A stretch of 64,000 nucleotides of DNA from an uncultured Bacteroidales bacterium (GCA_902763865.1 CACWTR010000003.1:28510-92509); one strand, 5' to 3'; positions 49,308-59,900 are shown, counted from the stretch's first letter. The notes: a model not told the origin generated them from the sequence alone. A program made the numbers and translations.

Positions 49308-51077
49308 TTACTTGATGTTCGGTTCGAAAGGGATACGGGCCTGGACAGGATTCATCTTGCCGATGCGACGGACAAGGGCGAAGGCAGGATAGAACTCGCC
49401 CAGGGCAGCACGCATCTGGCTTTCCATGTATTCGTTGCTGCTCTTGTTAATGATGCCCATGTACCAGGGTTCGGGGCTTGGGTAGCGACCTATGCTGTAC
49501 TTCTCCAGCTCGGCCAGCTCGGCAGCAGCCTTGACAGCGTCGTCAAGGTTTCCAAGCTGATCGACGAGGCCAATCTTCAGTGCCTGCTCGCCTGTCCAGA
49601 CGCGGCCTTCTCCGACGACCTTCACGCTGTCCTGCGCCAGGCCGCGACCACCGGCAACCCTGCTCGTGAAGAGCTCATAGCCGCGGTTCACGAAGTTCTG
49701 CATCTTGGCCGACTCGCCGGCATTGAAGGGGCGACCCGTTGCACCGAAGTCGCTCATCGCATTGGTCTTCACAACGTCGAAGGTAAGACCCAGCTTTTCC
49801 GTAAGCAGCTCGCTTGCATCGGGTATCATGCCGAAGATGCCAATGCTGCCCGTCAGGGTCATGGGCTCGGAGATGATCTTATTGGCTCCGCAGCTGATGT
49901 AGTAACCGCCGCTGGCTGCCATGGCACCCATGCTGACCACGACAGGCTTCTCGGCACGCAGCAGCTGAATCTCGTGCCAAATCTGTTCGCTTGCGAAGGC
50001 AGAGCCGCCGGGACTGTTCACTCGGATGACGACGGCCTTCACGTCGTCGTCCTCGCGCAGCTTTTGCAGGTCGGTGATAGTCTCCTTCGTCGTGATGGTG
50101 TGCTCCTGACTGAAACCCGTGGCCTTCGCATCGTTTATCTCGCCGTAAGCATAATAGACGGCTACCTCCTCGTCAACTTTGTCACCGAGGTTGTCGCCTG
50201 CTGCAACGTCGGCAAGCGTGGTGAAGGTCAGGTTGTCGTCGTCGCCCAGCTCCATGCGCTCCTTCAGGGCCTCCTTCGCTTCGCTCAGGTAGCCGAGCTT
50301 ATCGACAAGCTTCTTCTCGACGAACACGTCGGCTTCGCAGAACATGAATGTGCTGTCGGCCATCTCGTCGAGAGCCTCGACACTGAGCTTGCGGCTCGCT
50401 GCCACGTCGCGTACCATGCCGTTCCAGATGCTGTTCAGAAAACTCTGAACCTGCTCGCGGTTGGCCTCGCTCATCTCTGTGTTGATGTAGGGCTCCACGG
50501 CACTTTTGTATGTGCCGACCTTGAAGACCTGCATCTTGACGCCAAGCTTCTTCATCAGTCCCGTGAAGAAAATGGGTTGGCTTGCCATGCCGCTCCAGTC
50601 TATCATGCCACTCGGGTTCAGGATAATCTCGTCGGCAACGGAGCAGAGATAGTATGCACCGCGCGAGAAGTTGTCGCCGTAGGCTACAATCCACTTGCCG
50701 CTCTCCTTGAACTCGAGGAGCCCTTGGCGCAGCTCTTCGAGGTCAGCCGGATAAGCTGCCAGGGAGCCGCCTTCCAGGTAGATGCCCTTCACCTTGTCGT
50801 TCTTGGCTGCCTTCTTCAGCGCCTCAAGCGCCTGGTCGAGGCCGATGGTTGCCTCTTCGTCCTGGTTAAGGATATCCATGGGGCTGCCTTCGCCGGCACG
50901 GTCCACGATTTCGCCCTGCAGCTTGATGCGCAGGATGCTATTCTTGGGCACTGAGCCGGCAATGCCTTCGCTGGCTACCATGCCTGCAACGGAGATGATG
51001 CTGATTACGGTCATGATGATGCCGGCCAGAATGATGCCTACCACTGTGGCCAGCGTGTACTTGAGAAAGTCTTTCAT
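49308..51077 (-). CDS. sppA: Signal peptide peptidase SppA, 67K type
   Basis: 589 residues with an N-terminal membrane anchor (about 10-33). Two tandem ClpP/crotonase-like halves. The nucleophile Ser lies in SMGAMAASGGYYIS of the C-terminal half and the general-base Lys is expected in the N-terminal half near GDNFSRGAYYLCSVADEI. Degrades leftover signal peptides. A TAAATTTG box lies at 51156-51149. Confidence 0.95.
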   Translation of the reverse strand: MKDFLKYTLATVVGIILAGIIMTVISIISVAGMVASEGIAGSVPKNSILRIKLQGEIVDRAGEGSPMDILNQDEEATIGLDQALEALKKAAKNDKVKGIYLEGGSLAAYPADLEELRQGLLEFKESGKWIVAYGDNFSRGAYYLCSVADEIILNPSGMIDWSGMASQPIFFTGLMKKLGVKMQVFKVGTYKSAVEPYINTEMSEANREQVQSFLNSIWNGMVRDVAASRKLSVEALDEMADSTFMFCEADVFVEKKLVDKLGYLSEAKEALKERMELGDDDNLTFTTLADVAAGDNLGDKVDEEVAVYYAYGEINDAKATGFSQEHTITTKETITDLQKLREDDDVKAVVIRVNSPGGSAFASEQIWHEIQLLRAEKPVVVSMGAMAASGGYYISCGANKIISEPMTLTGSIGIFGMIPDASELLTEKLGLTFDVVKTNAMSDFGATGRPFNAGESAKMQNFVNRGYELFTSRVAGGRGLAQDSVKVVGEGRVWTGEQALKIGLVDQLGNLDDAVKAAAELAELEKYSIGRYPSPEPWYMGIINKSSNEYMESQMRAALGEFYPAFALVRRIGKMNPVQARIPFEPNIK

Positions 51078-51148
51078 AATTTTATCGTTTTTTATTGGTT
51101 TGTCGTTTGCCTTGTGCTTATTTCCTACATTATATATATTATGCGGGG

Positions 51149-51156
51149 CAAATTTA
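51149..51156 (-). promoter_or_regulatory. -7 box (TAAATTTG) of sppA
   Basis: Minus-strand TAnnTTTG match, 72 bases before the sppA ATG. No obvious -33 TTTG. Confidence 0.45.
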
Positions 51157-51231
51157 CGAAATTAATGTGAAAAGTGAAAAGCGAACAGCTAAAAAATCTT
51201 CCTTTCGCTGCTTTTTCCTGTCATTCCGTCT

Positions 51232-52269
51232 CTATGCCCGTATCTCTGCAGGCGCTTTTCTGAGGGCCAGCACCACCGAGGAGCAGATGCCGAGCAGGGC
51301 AACGAGCAGCGTCTGCAACGTGTGGACAATGAGTACGAACAGGGCACCGGCAGTCTGCTCCACGCCATAGAGGACGAGGACGGTCTTGACGGCAAAGTGC
51401 CAGGAGCCTGCTCCGTTGGGAGTGGGCACGAGAACGGCGAAGCTGCCGACAACGAAGGCTACGAGGGCGCAAAGCGGACCGAGCCCGGAGGTGAAGTCAA
51501 AGCAGAAGAAGGTGAGGTAGAAGTGGAGGTAGTAGCTCAACCAGATGCCGACGGAGTAGAACAGGAAGAGCAGGGGCTGCTTCACTTGGCGCACGGAGAG
51601 GAGGCCGTTTGTCAGGTCGGCAAAGACGGATTTCGTGCGCGAGAAGATGTGGAACCGCCTGGTCAGCAGCAGTATGCACAGCAGGGCAAGGATGCCGCAG
51701 AGGGCCGTCACCATCCAGCCTGCCGCAGAGAACTCGCCCAGCACACTGCCCACCGACACACCGGTTCGGCGGAAGAAGGTCAGGAAGACGGGTATCTGCG
51801 TAAGGAACGTCAGGAAGGAGAGCACGAGGATGAGCAGCGAGTCGATGATGCGCTCCGTGACCACCGTGCCGACGCTGTGGCTGAAGTTGGTGCCTTCGTA
51901 TCGCCGCAGCACGCCGCACCGCAGCACTTCGCCCACGCGGGGCACGACGAGGCTGCTGGCATAGCTGAGGAAAACGGCATGGATGCAGGTGGATAGCCTG
52001 GGCCGCTCGCCGAGGGGCGAGAGCGCCTGCCGCCACCGCATGGCACGCAGCACCTGGGCCAGCACGCCGAAGGGCATGCTCAGCAGCATCCAAGTCCACG
52101 ACATCCTGCGTGAGAGGGCATCCACGAGTTCTTCCCATTGAATGCCCCGGTACATCCACCACAGAATGCCGACTGCCAACAGCAAGGGCAGGGCTATCCT
52201 TATTGATTTGACAATTTCACAATTTGACGATTTCACGATTAAATTTCGCCTTATCCTTTTGCTTGTCAC
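51232..52269 (-). CDS. Lysylphosphatidylglycerol synthase-like/flippase-like membrane protein (UPF0104)
   Basis: 345 residues with about eight membrane helices (for example LPLLLAVGILWWMYRG, ILVLSFLTFLTQIPVFL, FLFYSVGIWLSYYLHFYLTF). Contains VVPRVGEVLRCGVLRRYEG and PTPNGAGSWHFAV, signatures of the LPG_synthase_TM family without the cytosolic acyl-transfer domain; such proteins move or flip lipids. Its first 25 residues (SSNCEIVKS...) are encoded by the CAATTT-type repeat DNA and may not be original; a downstream start near residue 26 is possible. Confidence 0.86.
   Translation of the reverse strand: MTSKRIRRNLIVKSSNCEIVKSIRIALPLLLAVGILWWMYRGIQWEELVDALSRRMSWTWMLLSMPFGVLAQVLRAMRWRQALSPLGERPRLSTCIHAVFLSYASSLVVPRVGEVLRCGVLRRYEGTNFSHSVGTVVTERIIDSLLILVLSFLTFLTQIPVFLTFFRRTGVSVGSVLGEFSAAGWMVTALCGILALLCILLLTRRFHIFSRTKSVFADLTNGLLSVRQVKQPLLFLFYSVGIWLSYYLHFYLTFFCFDFTSGLGPLCALVAFVVGSFAVLVPTPNGAGSWHFAVKTVLVLYGVEQTAGALFVLIVHTLQTLLVALLGICSSVVLALRKAPAEIRA
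52205..52245. repeat. CACAATT/GACAATT repeat running into a coding region
   Basis: TTGACAATTTCACAATTTGA and the following ACGATTTCACGATT encode part of the flippase-like protein's N-terminus. A related stretch at 52313-52340 runs into the start of rsmA. Confidence 0.65.
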
Positions 52270-52287
52270 TTATTCTTTGTACTTTTG
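52258..52287 (+). promoter_or_regulatory. rsmA promoter (TTTG-N18-TACTTTTG)
   Basis: TTTG at 52258-52261 and TACTTTTG at 52280-52287. The -7 box is five bases from the -7 box of the opposing promoter. Confidence 0.65.
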
Positions 52288-52292
52288 CACCG

Positions 52293-52323
52293 CAAAGGTA
52301 AGAAATATATTCTAATTGTCAAA
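52293..52323 (-). promoter_or_regulatory. Promoter of the flippase-like gene (TTTG-N19-TACCTTTG)
   Basis: Minus strand: TTTG at 52323-52320, TACCTTTG at 52300-52293. The -33 element lies in the first codons of rsmA if TTG 52316 is its start. Confidence 0.7.
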
Positions 52324-53149
52324 TGCTGAAATTGTGAAATATAACTCTGTACGTCCGAAAAAGTTTCTTGGGCAGCACTTTTTGACCGACTTGAGCATTG
52401 CGAGCCGCATCGCCGACACGGTGGATGCCTGTCCCGGGCTGCCGGTACTGGAGGTGGGGCCGGGCATGGGTGTCATGACGCAGTTTCTTGTGCGCAAGCC
52501 GCGGGAGCTGAAGGTGGTCGAGATTGACGACGAGAGCGTGACCTACCTGCGCCGCAACTTTCCCGAGCTGGAGGAAAGCATCATCGAGGACGACTTCCTG
52601 AAGATGCATCTGGAGCGCACCTTCGGCGGACGGCCTTTTGTGCTGACGGGCAACTATCCCTACAACATTTCCAGCCAGATTTTCTTCCGCATGCTCGACT
52701 ACAAGGAACTCATTCCCTGCTGTACCGGCATGATACAGAAGGAGGTTGCAGAGCGCATGGCTGCCGGCCCGGGCAGCAAGACGTATGGCATCCTGAGCGT
52801 GCTGGTGCAGGCTTGGTACGACGTGGAATACCTCTTCACGGTGGAGCCCGGCGTCTTCAACCCGCCGCCCAAGGTCAGGAGCGCCGTCATCCGCCTGACA
52901 CGCAACACGACAACTTCGCTGGACTGCGACGAGAAGCTCTTCCGCCGGCTTGTCAAGACGACGTTCAACCAGCGGCGCAAGACGCTGCGCAACAATATCC
53001 GTCCCTTGCTCTCGCAGCTCACTGCCGAGCGAGGTGCACAACCCTGTTTCGAACAGCTCCTTGCCGACCCCGTCATGCAGAAGAGACCCGAACAGCTCGG
53101 CATAGAGGACTTCATTGCCCTGACCCGAAAGCTGGAACAAGGCCTATGA
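52316..53149 (+). CDS. rsmA: 16S rRNA (adenine1518/1519-N6)-dimethyltransferase
   Basis: 277 residues from a TTG codon; GTG at 52334 (MKYNSVRPKKF) is an equally good start, since homologues begin near VRPKKFLGQHFL. SAM-binding motif I VLEVGPGMGVMT, acidic motif VVEIDDESV and catalytic NYPYNISS (NLPY class) identify KsgA/RsmA, which dimethylates two adenines of 16S rRNA helix 45. Divergent from the flippase-like gene with overlapping control regions. Confidence 0.95.
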   Translation: MSNAEIVKYNSVRPKKFLGQHFLTDLSIASRIADTVDACPGLPVLEVGPGMGVMTQFLVRKPRELKVVEIDDESVTYLRRNFPELEESIIEDDFLKMHLERTFGGRPFVLTGNYPYNISSQIFFRMLDYKELIPCCTGMIQKEVAERMAAGPGSKTYGILSVLVQAWYDVEYLFTVEPGVFNPPPKVRSAVIRLTRNTTTSLDCDEKLFRRLVKTTFNQRRKTLRNNIRPLLSQLTAERGAQPCFEQLLADPVMQKRPEQLGIEDFIALTRKLEQGL

Positions 53150-53174
53150 ACCCCCAATCAACCCGATTACTCCC

Positions 53175-55166
53175 ATGAATTCCACCATAAACAACAATAC
53201 CGACATGCGACTGCTGCAACTCCTCTCGCAGACCTTTCCCAACAGCGAGAGCGCCAGCACCGAAATCATCAACCTGGAGGCCATCCTCAACCTGCCGAAA
53301 GGCACGGAGCATTTCGTGGCCGACATCCACGGCGAGCACGAGGCTTTCCTCCACATCCTGCGCAACGCCAGCGGCAATATCAAGCGCAAGGTGCACGACC
53401 TCTTCGAGGGCTCGCTGCCCGAGAACGTCATGCGCGACCTCTGCACCCTCATCTACTACCCCGAGAAGCGCCTCGAGATGATAGAGGAAGGTACCGACGA
53501 GGACCTCTCCGACTTCTATGCCCGCACCCTGCTGCAGCTCATACAGGTCTGCCAGTCCGTCAGCAGCAAATACACGCGGAGCAAGGTGCGCAAAGCCTTG
53601 CCCCCGCAGTTCGCATACATCATCGAGGAACTGCTGCACGAGAGCCCCATCGACGACGACAAGGAGGCCTACTTCCAGCGCATCGTGGAGACCATCATCG
53701 AGACGGGACAGGTGAGGGGCTTCATCGTGGCTATCTGCAACGTCATCCACAAGCTGAGCATCGACCAGCTGCATATCCTGGGCGACATCTTCGACCGCGG
53801 TCCTGGCGCACACATCATCATGGACTACCTGCTCACGCGCGACAACTTCGACATCCAATGGGGCAACCACGATGCCCTCTGGATGGGAGCCGCCGCCGGA
53901 TGCGACGCCTGCATCGCCATCGTGCTGCGACTCTCGCTGCGCTTCGGCAACATGGCTACCCTCGAGGACGGCTACGGCATCAACCTGCTGCCCCTTGCCA
54001 CCTTCGCCCTGGAGACCTATGCCGACGACCCCTGCCAGTGCTTCCTGCCCTTCTGCTCGCCCGACGACGCTGCACCCGACGAGAAGCAGACGCGCCTCAT
54101 CGCCCAGATGCACAAGGCGATTGCCGTCATCCAGTTCAAGCTCGAGGGGCAACTCATCCGCAAGCACCCCGAATGGAACATCGACCGCCGAGGCACCCTG
54201 GAAAACATCGACCTCAGCCACGGCACCTACCGCTTCGAGGGACAGGACTACCCGATGCTCGACACCTCCTTCCCCACCCTGAACCCCGACGACCCCTACA
54301 GCCTGACACCCGAGGAACAGGAGCTCGTGGAGCGGCTGCACCATTCGTTCCGCATCTCCGAGAAGCTGCAGAAGCACATCCGCTGCCTCTTCAGCCACGG
54401 CTGCATGTACGCCATCTGCAACAGCAACCTGCTCTTCCACGCCTCGGCCCTGCTCAACGCCGACGGCAGCCTGCGCCAGGTCATGCTGGACGGCACCCCC
54501 TACCAGGGACGCGAGCTGATGCACCGCATCGGCATGCGCATGCGCTCGGCCTTCCAGCACGACACACCGCGCCCGCAGCGACTCCAGGCACGCGACTACT
54601 TCTGGTACCTCTGGTGCGGCCCCGACAGCCCTCTCTTCGACAAGAGCCGCATGACCACCTTCGAGCGCTACTTCCTTGCCGACCCTGCCACCCACCACGA
54701 AGAGAAGGGTGCCTACTACCAGCTGCGCGAAGACCCCGCCGTCTGCACACGCATCCTGGACAGCTTCGGCGTGGAGGGCGAGACGCGCCACATCATCAAC
54801 GGCCACGTCCCCGTACATGCCAGCCAGGGCGAGAACCCCATCAAGGCCGGAGGTATGCTCATGGTCATCGACGGCGGCTTTGCCAAAGCCTACCACCACA
54901 CGACAGGCATTGCCGGCTACACCCTCGTCTATCACAGCCGCGGCTTTCAGCTCATCCAGCATGAACCCTTCACCAGCACGCAGGATGCCGTAGCCAAGGG
55001 CACCGACATCAAGAGCAGCACCCAAATCGTGGAGATGATGGGCCGCCGCATCCGTGTGCGCGACACCGACAAGGGCCGTCAGCTCCAGCAGCAGATCAGC
55101 GAACTGCGCCAGCTCCTCTACGCCTACCAGCACGGCATCATCAAGGAGAACAACACCAAGCGCTGA
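53175..55166 (+). CDS. fbp: Fructose-1,6-bisphosphatase, class III
   Basis: 663 residues, the length typical of the Firmicutes/Bacteroidetes class III enzyme. Calcineurin-like phosphoesterase motifs FVADIHGEHEAF (near 50), LGDIFDRGPGAH and WGNHDALWMG (about residue 229), INGHVPVHAS. Gluconeogenic step F1,6BP to F6P. Starts 25 bp after rsmA. Confidence 0.97.
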   Translation: MNSTINNNTDMRLLQLLSQTFPNSESASTEIINLEAILNLPKGTEHFVADIHGEHEAFLHILRNASGNIKRKVHDLFEGSLPENVMRDLCTLIYYPEKRLEMIEEGTDEDLSDFYARTLLQLIQVCQSVSSKYTRSKVRKALPPQFAYIIEELLHESPIDDDKEAYFQRIVETIIETGQVRGFIVAICNVIHKLSIDQLHILGDIFDRGPGAHIIMDYLLTRDNFDIQWGNHDALWMGAAAGCDACIAIVLRLSLRFGNMATLEDGYGINLLPLATFALETYADDPCQCFLPFCSPDDAAPDEKQTRLIAQMHKAIAVIQFKLEGQLIRKHPEWNIDRRGTLENIDLSHGTYRFEGQDYPMLDTSFPTLNPDDPYSLTPEEQELVERLHHSFRISEKLQKHIRCLFSHGCMYAICNSNLLFHASALLNADGSLRQVMLDGTPYQGRELMHRIGMRMRSAFQHDTPRPQRLQARDYFWYLWCGPDSPLFDKSRMTTFERYFLADPATHHEEKGAYYQLREDPAVCTRILDSFGVEGETRHIINGHVPVHASQGENPIKAGGMLMVIDGGFAKAYHHTTGIAGYTLVYHSRGFQLIQHEPFTSTQDAVAKGTDIKSSTQIVEMMGRRIRVRDTDKGRQLQQQISELRQLLYAYQHGIIKENNTKR

Positions 55167-55224
55167 ACACCTTCCCCCGCAAGACGCAACGACAAACCCG
55201 TACCGACGGGAAACAAAACCCGCG

Positions 55225-55360
55225 GCAACGCGTCATAAAAGTTATTTTCATGACGCGAAAATATATTTTCAAACTTTGAAAATATATTTTCAAACTTTGA
55301 AAATTAATTTTCATGACGTGAAAATTGATTTTCACGTCATGAAAATAACTTTTCCACGTG
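55225..55360. repeat. 21-bp palindrome array, copy 3 (A-B-B-A-A')
   Basis: Units start at 55245 (A, with GACGCG variant), 55266 (B), 55287 (B), 55308 (A) and 55329 (A'). Ends AAAAGTTATTTTCA (55237-55250) and TGAAAATAACTTTT (55340-55353) are perfect inverted repeats. Lies 70 bp after fbp. Confidence 0.95.
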
Positions 55361-55419
55361 GTCTTCCGGCTTTTTCTTCTAAAAGGGGAAAGTTTTGTTC
55401 GGGAAAGACAGAGGTTTGT

Positions 55420-56121
55420 TCAGGAGCGGACAAGCCTGGGGAAAGCTATCGACACCGCCACATACCATAATATAATAAGGTATAGGGCACAAGGGTCCAG
55501 GAGCAGGATGGGCAGGCACCCGATGAGGAAGACGTAGCGCTGCCGGTTGTCGGCCCAGCTCATGTTCTTGAACTTCAGCGCCAGCATGGGCACTTCGCAC
55601 ACGAGCAGCATGCACGAGAGCAGCATGAAGAGGAAGAGAAAGACGGCGTTGAACTTCGCGGAGACCAGGAAGGCATGCTCGCACAGCACGAGGCTGCCCC
55701 AGAAGAGGGCGTTGGCCGGCGTAGGCAGGCCGATGAAGCCGTAGTGCTGCCGCTCGTCGATGTTGAACTTGGCAAGTCGCAGGGCAGAGAAGGCTGCCAT
55801 GAGGAAGGCGGTGTAGGGGAGCGCCTTGCGGACGGGCAGGAGCATGTCGGGGCAGTGCACCTCGCTGAAGAGATAGAAGATGATGGCGCTGGGGGCCAGG
55901 CCGAAGGTGACGACGTCGGCCAGCGAGTCGAGTTCCTTGCCGATGGGCGACGAGATGCCGAGGGCACGGGCCGTCATGCCGTCGAAGAAGTCGAAGACTG
56001 CTCCGAGCACAATCAGCAGGACGGCATAGGAGTACTGCCCGTAGAAGGCGCAGCCGGTGGCCATACAGCCGCAGACGAGGTTGCAGCAGGTAATAGCGTT
56101 GGGAAGGTTAATCAGGTTCAT
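55420..56121 (-). CDS. pssA: CDP-diacylglycerol-serine O-phosphatidyltransferase
   Basis: 233 residues, polytopic membrane protein. The CDP-alcohol phosphotransferase motif D-x2-D-G-x2-A-R-x8-G-x3-D-x3-D is complete: [26 protein letters not shown]. Makes phosphatidylserine. ATGA overlap (56118-56121) with psd gives the two-step route to phosphatidylethanolamine in one operon. Confidence 0.97.
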   Translation of the reverse strand: MNLINLPNAITCCNLVCGCMATGCAFYGQYSYAVLLIVLGAVFDFFDGMTARALGISSPIGKELDSLADVVTFGLAPSAIIFYLFSEVHCPDMLLPVRKALPYTAFLMAAFSALRLAKFNIDERQHYGFIGLPTPANALFWGSLVLCEHAFLVSAKFNAVFLFLFMLLSCMLLVCEVPMLALKFKNMSWADNRQRYVFLIGCLPILLLDPCALYLIILWYVAVSIAFPRLVRS

Positions 56122-56822
56122 GGCTCGTCCTTTTTGTTTAGCTTGGCTATGACGGTTTCATTGCCGACGGTCTTCTGGTGGAGCTTCACCAGGACTTCGG
56201 TGCCAAGGGGAAGATAGAGGTCAACGCGCGAACCGAACTTGATGAAGCCCAGGTGCTCATCTACGTAGCAGTCCTCGCCTACTGAAGGGTACGTCACGAT
56301 GCGGCGTGCCACGGCTCCGGCCACCTGTCGGGCCAGGATTTCCGTGCCGTCGGGAGTCTCGATGACAATCAGGCTGTGCTCGTTCTCGTCGCTTGCCTTG
56401 GGCAGCCACGCCTTGTGGAAGTTGCCGTCGAGGTGCTCCACGTACTTCACCGTGCCATCGACGGGAATCCAGTTGGCATGCACGTTGAACAGGCTCATGA
56501 AGATGCTCACCATGATGCGGCGGTCGTGGAAATACTCGTTCTCCATCGTCTCTTCCACCACGACCACCTTGCCGTCTGCCGGTGCCAGGACGAGCCCGTC
56601 GGTATCCCCGTCGAATGTGCGGATGGGGCACTGGAAAAAGTTCAGCATGATGCCGTAGAGGACGGCACTGACGGCTATGCAGATGTCGAAATAAATCTTC
56701 GCCTCAAAGGTGTGGAGTATGATAAAGTTGAGCGTAATCAGCACGATTGCACTCCAAAGGAGCGTCGTCTTCCCCTCGCTGTGAAGTCGTATTTTCTTTA
56801 GTTTTCTTAGTCTTTTGCCCAT
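56118..56822 (-). CDS. psd: Phosphatidylserine decarboxylase
   Basis: 234 residues from [25 protein letters not shown] (56834) is an alternative start four codons earlier. Two N-terminal membrane helices, [25 protein letters not shown] and the self-cleavage site [10 protein letters not shown] (Gly-Ser), which forms the pyruvoyl group. This is the short Psd class (about 230 residues). Its promoter is only 10-20 bases upstream. Confidence 0.96.
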   Translation of the reverse strand: MGKRLRKLKKIRLHSEGKTTLLWSAIVLITLNFIILHTFEAKIYFDICIAVSAVLYGIMLNFFQCPIRTFDGDTDGLVLAPADGKVVVVEETMENEYFHDRRIMVSIFMSLFNVHANWIPVDGTVKYVEHLDGNFHKAWLPKASDENEHSLIVIETPDGTEILARQVAGAVARRIVTYPSVGEDCYVDEHLGFIKFGSRVDLYLPLGTEVLVKLHQKTVGNETVIAKLNKKDEP

Positions 56823-56843
56823 AGTTTTTGGCATAGTGCGGTT

Positions 56844-56873
56844 CAAAGTTAGTACTTTTTTTTGAACTGGCAA
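56844..56873 (-). promoter_or_regulatory. psd-pssA promoter (TTG-N19-TAACTTTG)
   Basis: Minus strand: TTG at 56873-56871, TAACTTTG at 56851-56844. The transcript would have almost no leader if MPKT is the start. Confidence 0.6.
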
Positions 56874-56924
56874 GGGCAAAGCAGACGAATTTCTTCATTG
56901 CGACACAAAAAAAGTACTCATTCC

Positions 56925-56955
56925 TTGCCCATGAAGAAAAAAAGCGTTAACTTCG
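56925..56955 (+). promoter_or_regulatory. dnaE promoter (TTG-N20-TAACTTCG)
   Basis: TTG at 56925-56927, TAACTTCG at 56948-56955, one base from consensus; ATG at 56983. Confidence 0.5.
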
Positions 56956-56982
56956 CCATCTCTTCTAAATTCAAGGACCGAC

Positions 56983-59900
56983 ATGGAGGATTTCGTACAC
57001 TTACACGTTCACTCACAGTACTCACTGCTCGACGGACAGGCATCCATCAAGAAGATGGTCGATAAAGCCATCCGCGACGGCATGCGCGGCATGGCACTCA
57101 CCGACCACGGCAATATGTTCGGCGTCAAGGAGCTGTACGACTACTGCAAGTCGGTCAACAAGGACAGGAAGAAGCAGGGGCTGGAGCCCTTCAAGCCCAT
57201 CTTCGGCTGCGAAATGTATGTAGCCCGCGGCGGAGACAAGAACATCCGCGAGGGAGGCAAGGAAAACCAGTCCGGCTGGCACCTCATCGTGCTGGCAAAG
57301 AACCTGAAGGGCTACCACAACCTCATCAAGCTTGTCTCGCGCTCCTGGGTCGATGGCTTCTACATGCGTCCGCGCACCGACCACAAGGACTTGGCACAGT
57401 TCCACGAAGGACTCATCATCTGCTCCGCCTGCATCGGCGGCGAAGTGCCCAAGAAGATTCAGAACGGCGACCTGGCAGGAGCAGAGCAAACCGTCAAGTG
57501 GTTCCACGACATCTGGGGCGACGACTACTACCTGGAGCTGCAGCGCCACGAGGTGACAGACCCCGCACAGACAGCCAACCGCGAGACCTACGAAGTGCAG
57601 AAACGGGTCAACCCCGTCCTCATCGAGCTGGCACGCAAGCATGGCGTAAAGCTCATCTGCTCCAACGACTCCCACTTCCTCGACCAGGACGACGCCGAAG
57701 CCCACGACCTGCTCCTCTGCCTCTCGACGGGCAAGGACCTGGACGACCCCAACCGCATGCGCTACACCAAGCAGGAATGGTTCAAGACACGCGCCGAGAT
57801 GAACGCCGTCTTCCCCGACCTGCCCGAAGCACTACGCAACACCTGCGAGATACTCGACAAAGTGGAAATCTACGACCTCGAGTCCAATCCCATCATGCCC
57901 TTCTTCCCCATCCCCGAAGAATTCGGCACCGAAGAGAGCCTGCGGCAGAAATACACCGACGAGGACCTCTTCCGCGAATTCACCAGCGACGAGAACGGCG
58001 AGAACACCCTGCCACGCGAAGACGGAGAGAAGAAGATAGAGAAGCTGGGAGGCATCGACAAGCTCTACCGCATCAAGCTCGAAGCCGACTACCTCGCCAA
58101 GCTCACCTACGAAGGCGCAGCCCGGCTCTATGGCAAGGAGCAAGGGGCAGGGGGCAATGAGCAAGGAGCAGGGAGCAACGCTAACCCCTTGCCCCCTGCC
58201 CCTTGCTCCTTGCCCCAAGAAGTCGATGACCGCATCCGATTCGAACTCCACATCATGAAGACGATGGGATTCCCCGGCTACTTCCTCATCGTGCAGGACT
58301 TCATCAACAACGCCCGCAAAGAACTCGGCGTATGGGTAGGCCCCGGACGAGGCTCGGCAGCAGGCTCCGTAGTCGCCTACTGCCTCGGCATCACAAGGCT
58401 CGACCCACTCAAGTACGACCTCCTCTTCGAGCGATTCCTCAATCCAGACCGCATCTCACTGCCCGATATCGACACCGACTTCGACGACGACGGCAGAGGC
58501 AAGGTGCTGCAATGGGTCATGGACAAGTACGGCGCCGAAAACTGTGCTCACATCATCACCTACGGAGCCATGGCAGCCAAGAGCAGCCTCAAGGACGTAG
58601 GACGAGTCGAGAAAGTACCGCTCACCACCGTCAACGCCTGGTGCAAGGCCATGCCAGACCGCCTGCCCGACGGCAAGAAACCGACACTGGAGAACTACAT
58701 CAGCGCCACACCCGAGCTGAAAGAAGCACAGTACTCGAGGGACAAGAAGGAAGCCGACACCATCAAGTACGCCCTCAAGCTCGAAGGAACCGTCCGCAAC
58801 ACTGGCATCCACGCCTGCGGATTCATCATCTGCCGCGACCCCATCAGCGACCACGTCCCCGTCTCCACAGCCGACGACCCGGACTTCCCAGACCGCAAGA
58901 CAGCCGTCACGCAGTACGACGGACACGTCATCGAGAGCACAGGACTCATCAAGATGGACTTCCTCGGACTCAAGACCCTCTCACAGCTCAAGGAAGCCTG
59001 CCGCATCGTCAAGGAATCGCGCGGCACCGACATCGACATCGACAACATACCCATCGACGACCCCCTTACCTACAAACTCTACCAGGAGGGACGCACCGTC
59101 GGCACCTTCCAGTTCGAGTCGGCTGGCATGCGCAAATACCTCAAGGAACTGCACCCGACGGTCTTCGAAGACCTCATCGCCATGAACGCCCTCTACAGAC
59201 CCGGGCCTATGGACTACATCCCGCAGTTCATCCGACGCAAGAACGGACAGGAACCTATCACCTACGACCTCGAAGCCTGCGAGGAATACCTGCGCGACAC
59301 CTACGGCATCACCGTCTATCAGGAACAGGTCATGCTGCTGGCACGCAAGCTGGCAGGCTTCACCCGAGGCGAGAGCGACGCCCTCAGAAAAGCAATGGGC
59401 AAGAAGAAGAAGGACATCGTCGATCAGATGAAGCCCAAGTTCATCGAGGGCGGCACAAACAACGGACACGACCCGAAGATACTCGAGAAGATATGGAGCG
59501 ACTGGGAGAAGTTCGCCTCCTACGCCTTCAACAAGTCGCACGCAGCCTGCTACTCCTGGGTAGCATACCAGACGGCCTACATGAAGGCACACTACCCCGC
59601 CGAGTTCATGGCCGCACTGCTCACGCGGGGCAAAGACGACGTGAAGGAAGTGACGAAACTCCTCGAGGAATGCCACGCCATGAAGCTCGAAGTGCTCGGA
59701 CCCGACGTCAACGAGTCGCACCGCGACTTCGGCGTCAACGACCGACAGCAGATCCGCTACGGCCTGACTGCCATCAAGGGCCTGGGCGAAGCCGCCGTAC
59801 AGGTCATCGTCGATGAGAGGGAGAAGAACGGACCCTTCCGCGACATCTACGACTTCGCGGAACGCATCAACATGTCAGCCATCAAGCGCAACGGCCTGGA

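Noticed and set aside
48111-50954. 947-codon plus-strand open frame opposite lpxK and sppA
   Set aside because: It is antisense to two well-supported genes; codon bias in GC-rich genes opens such frames. Composition (His, Val and Ala rich) is not protein-like.
53112-55133. 673-codon minus-strand frame opposite fbp
   Set aside because: Shadow of the class III fructose-bisphosphatase, which has clear phosphoesterase motifs.
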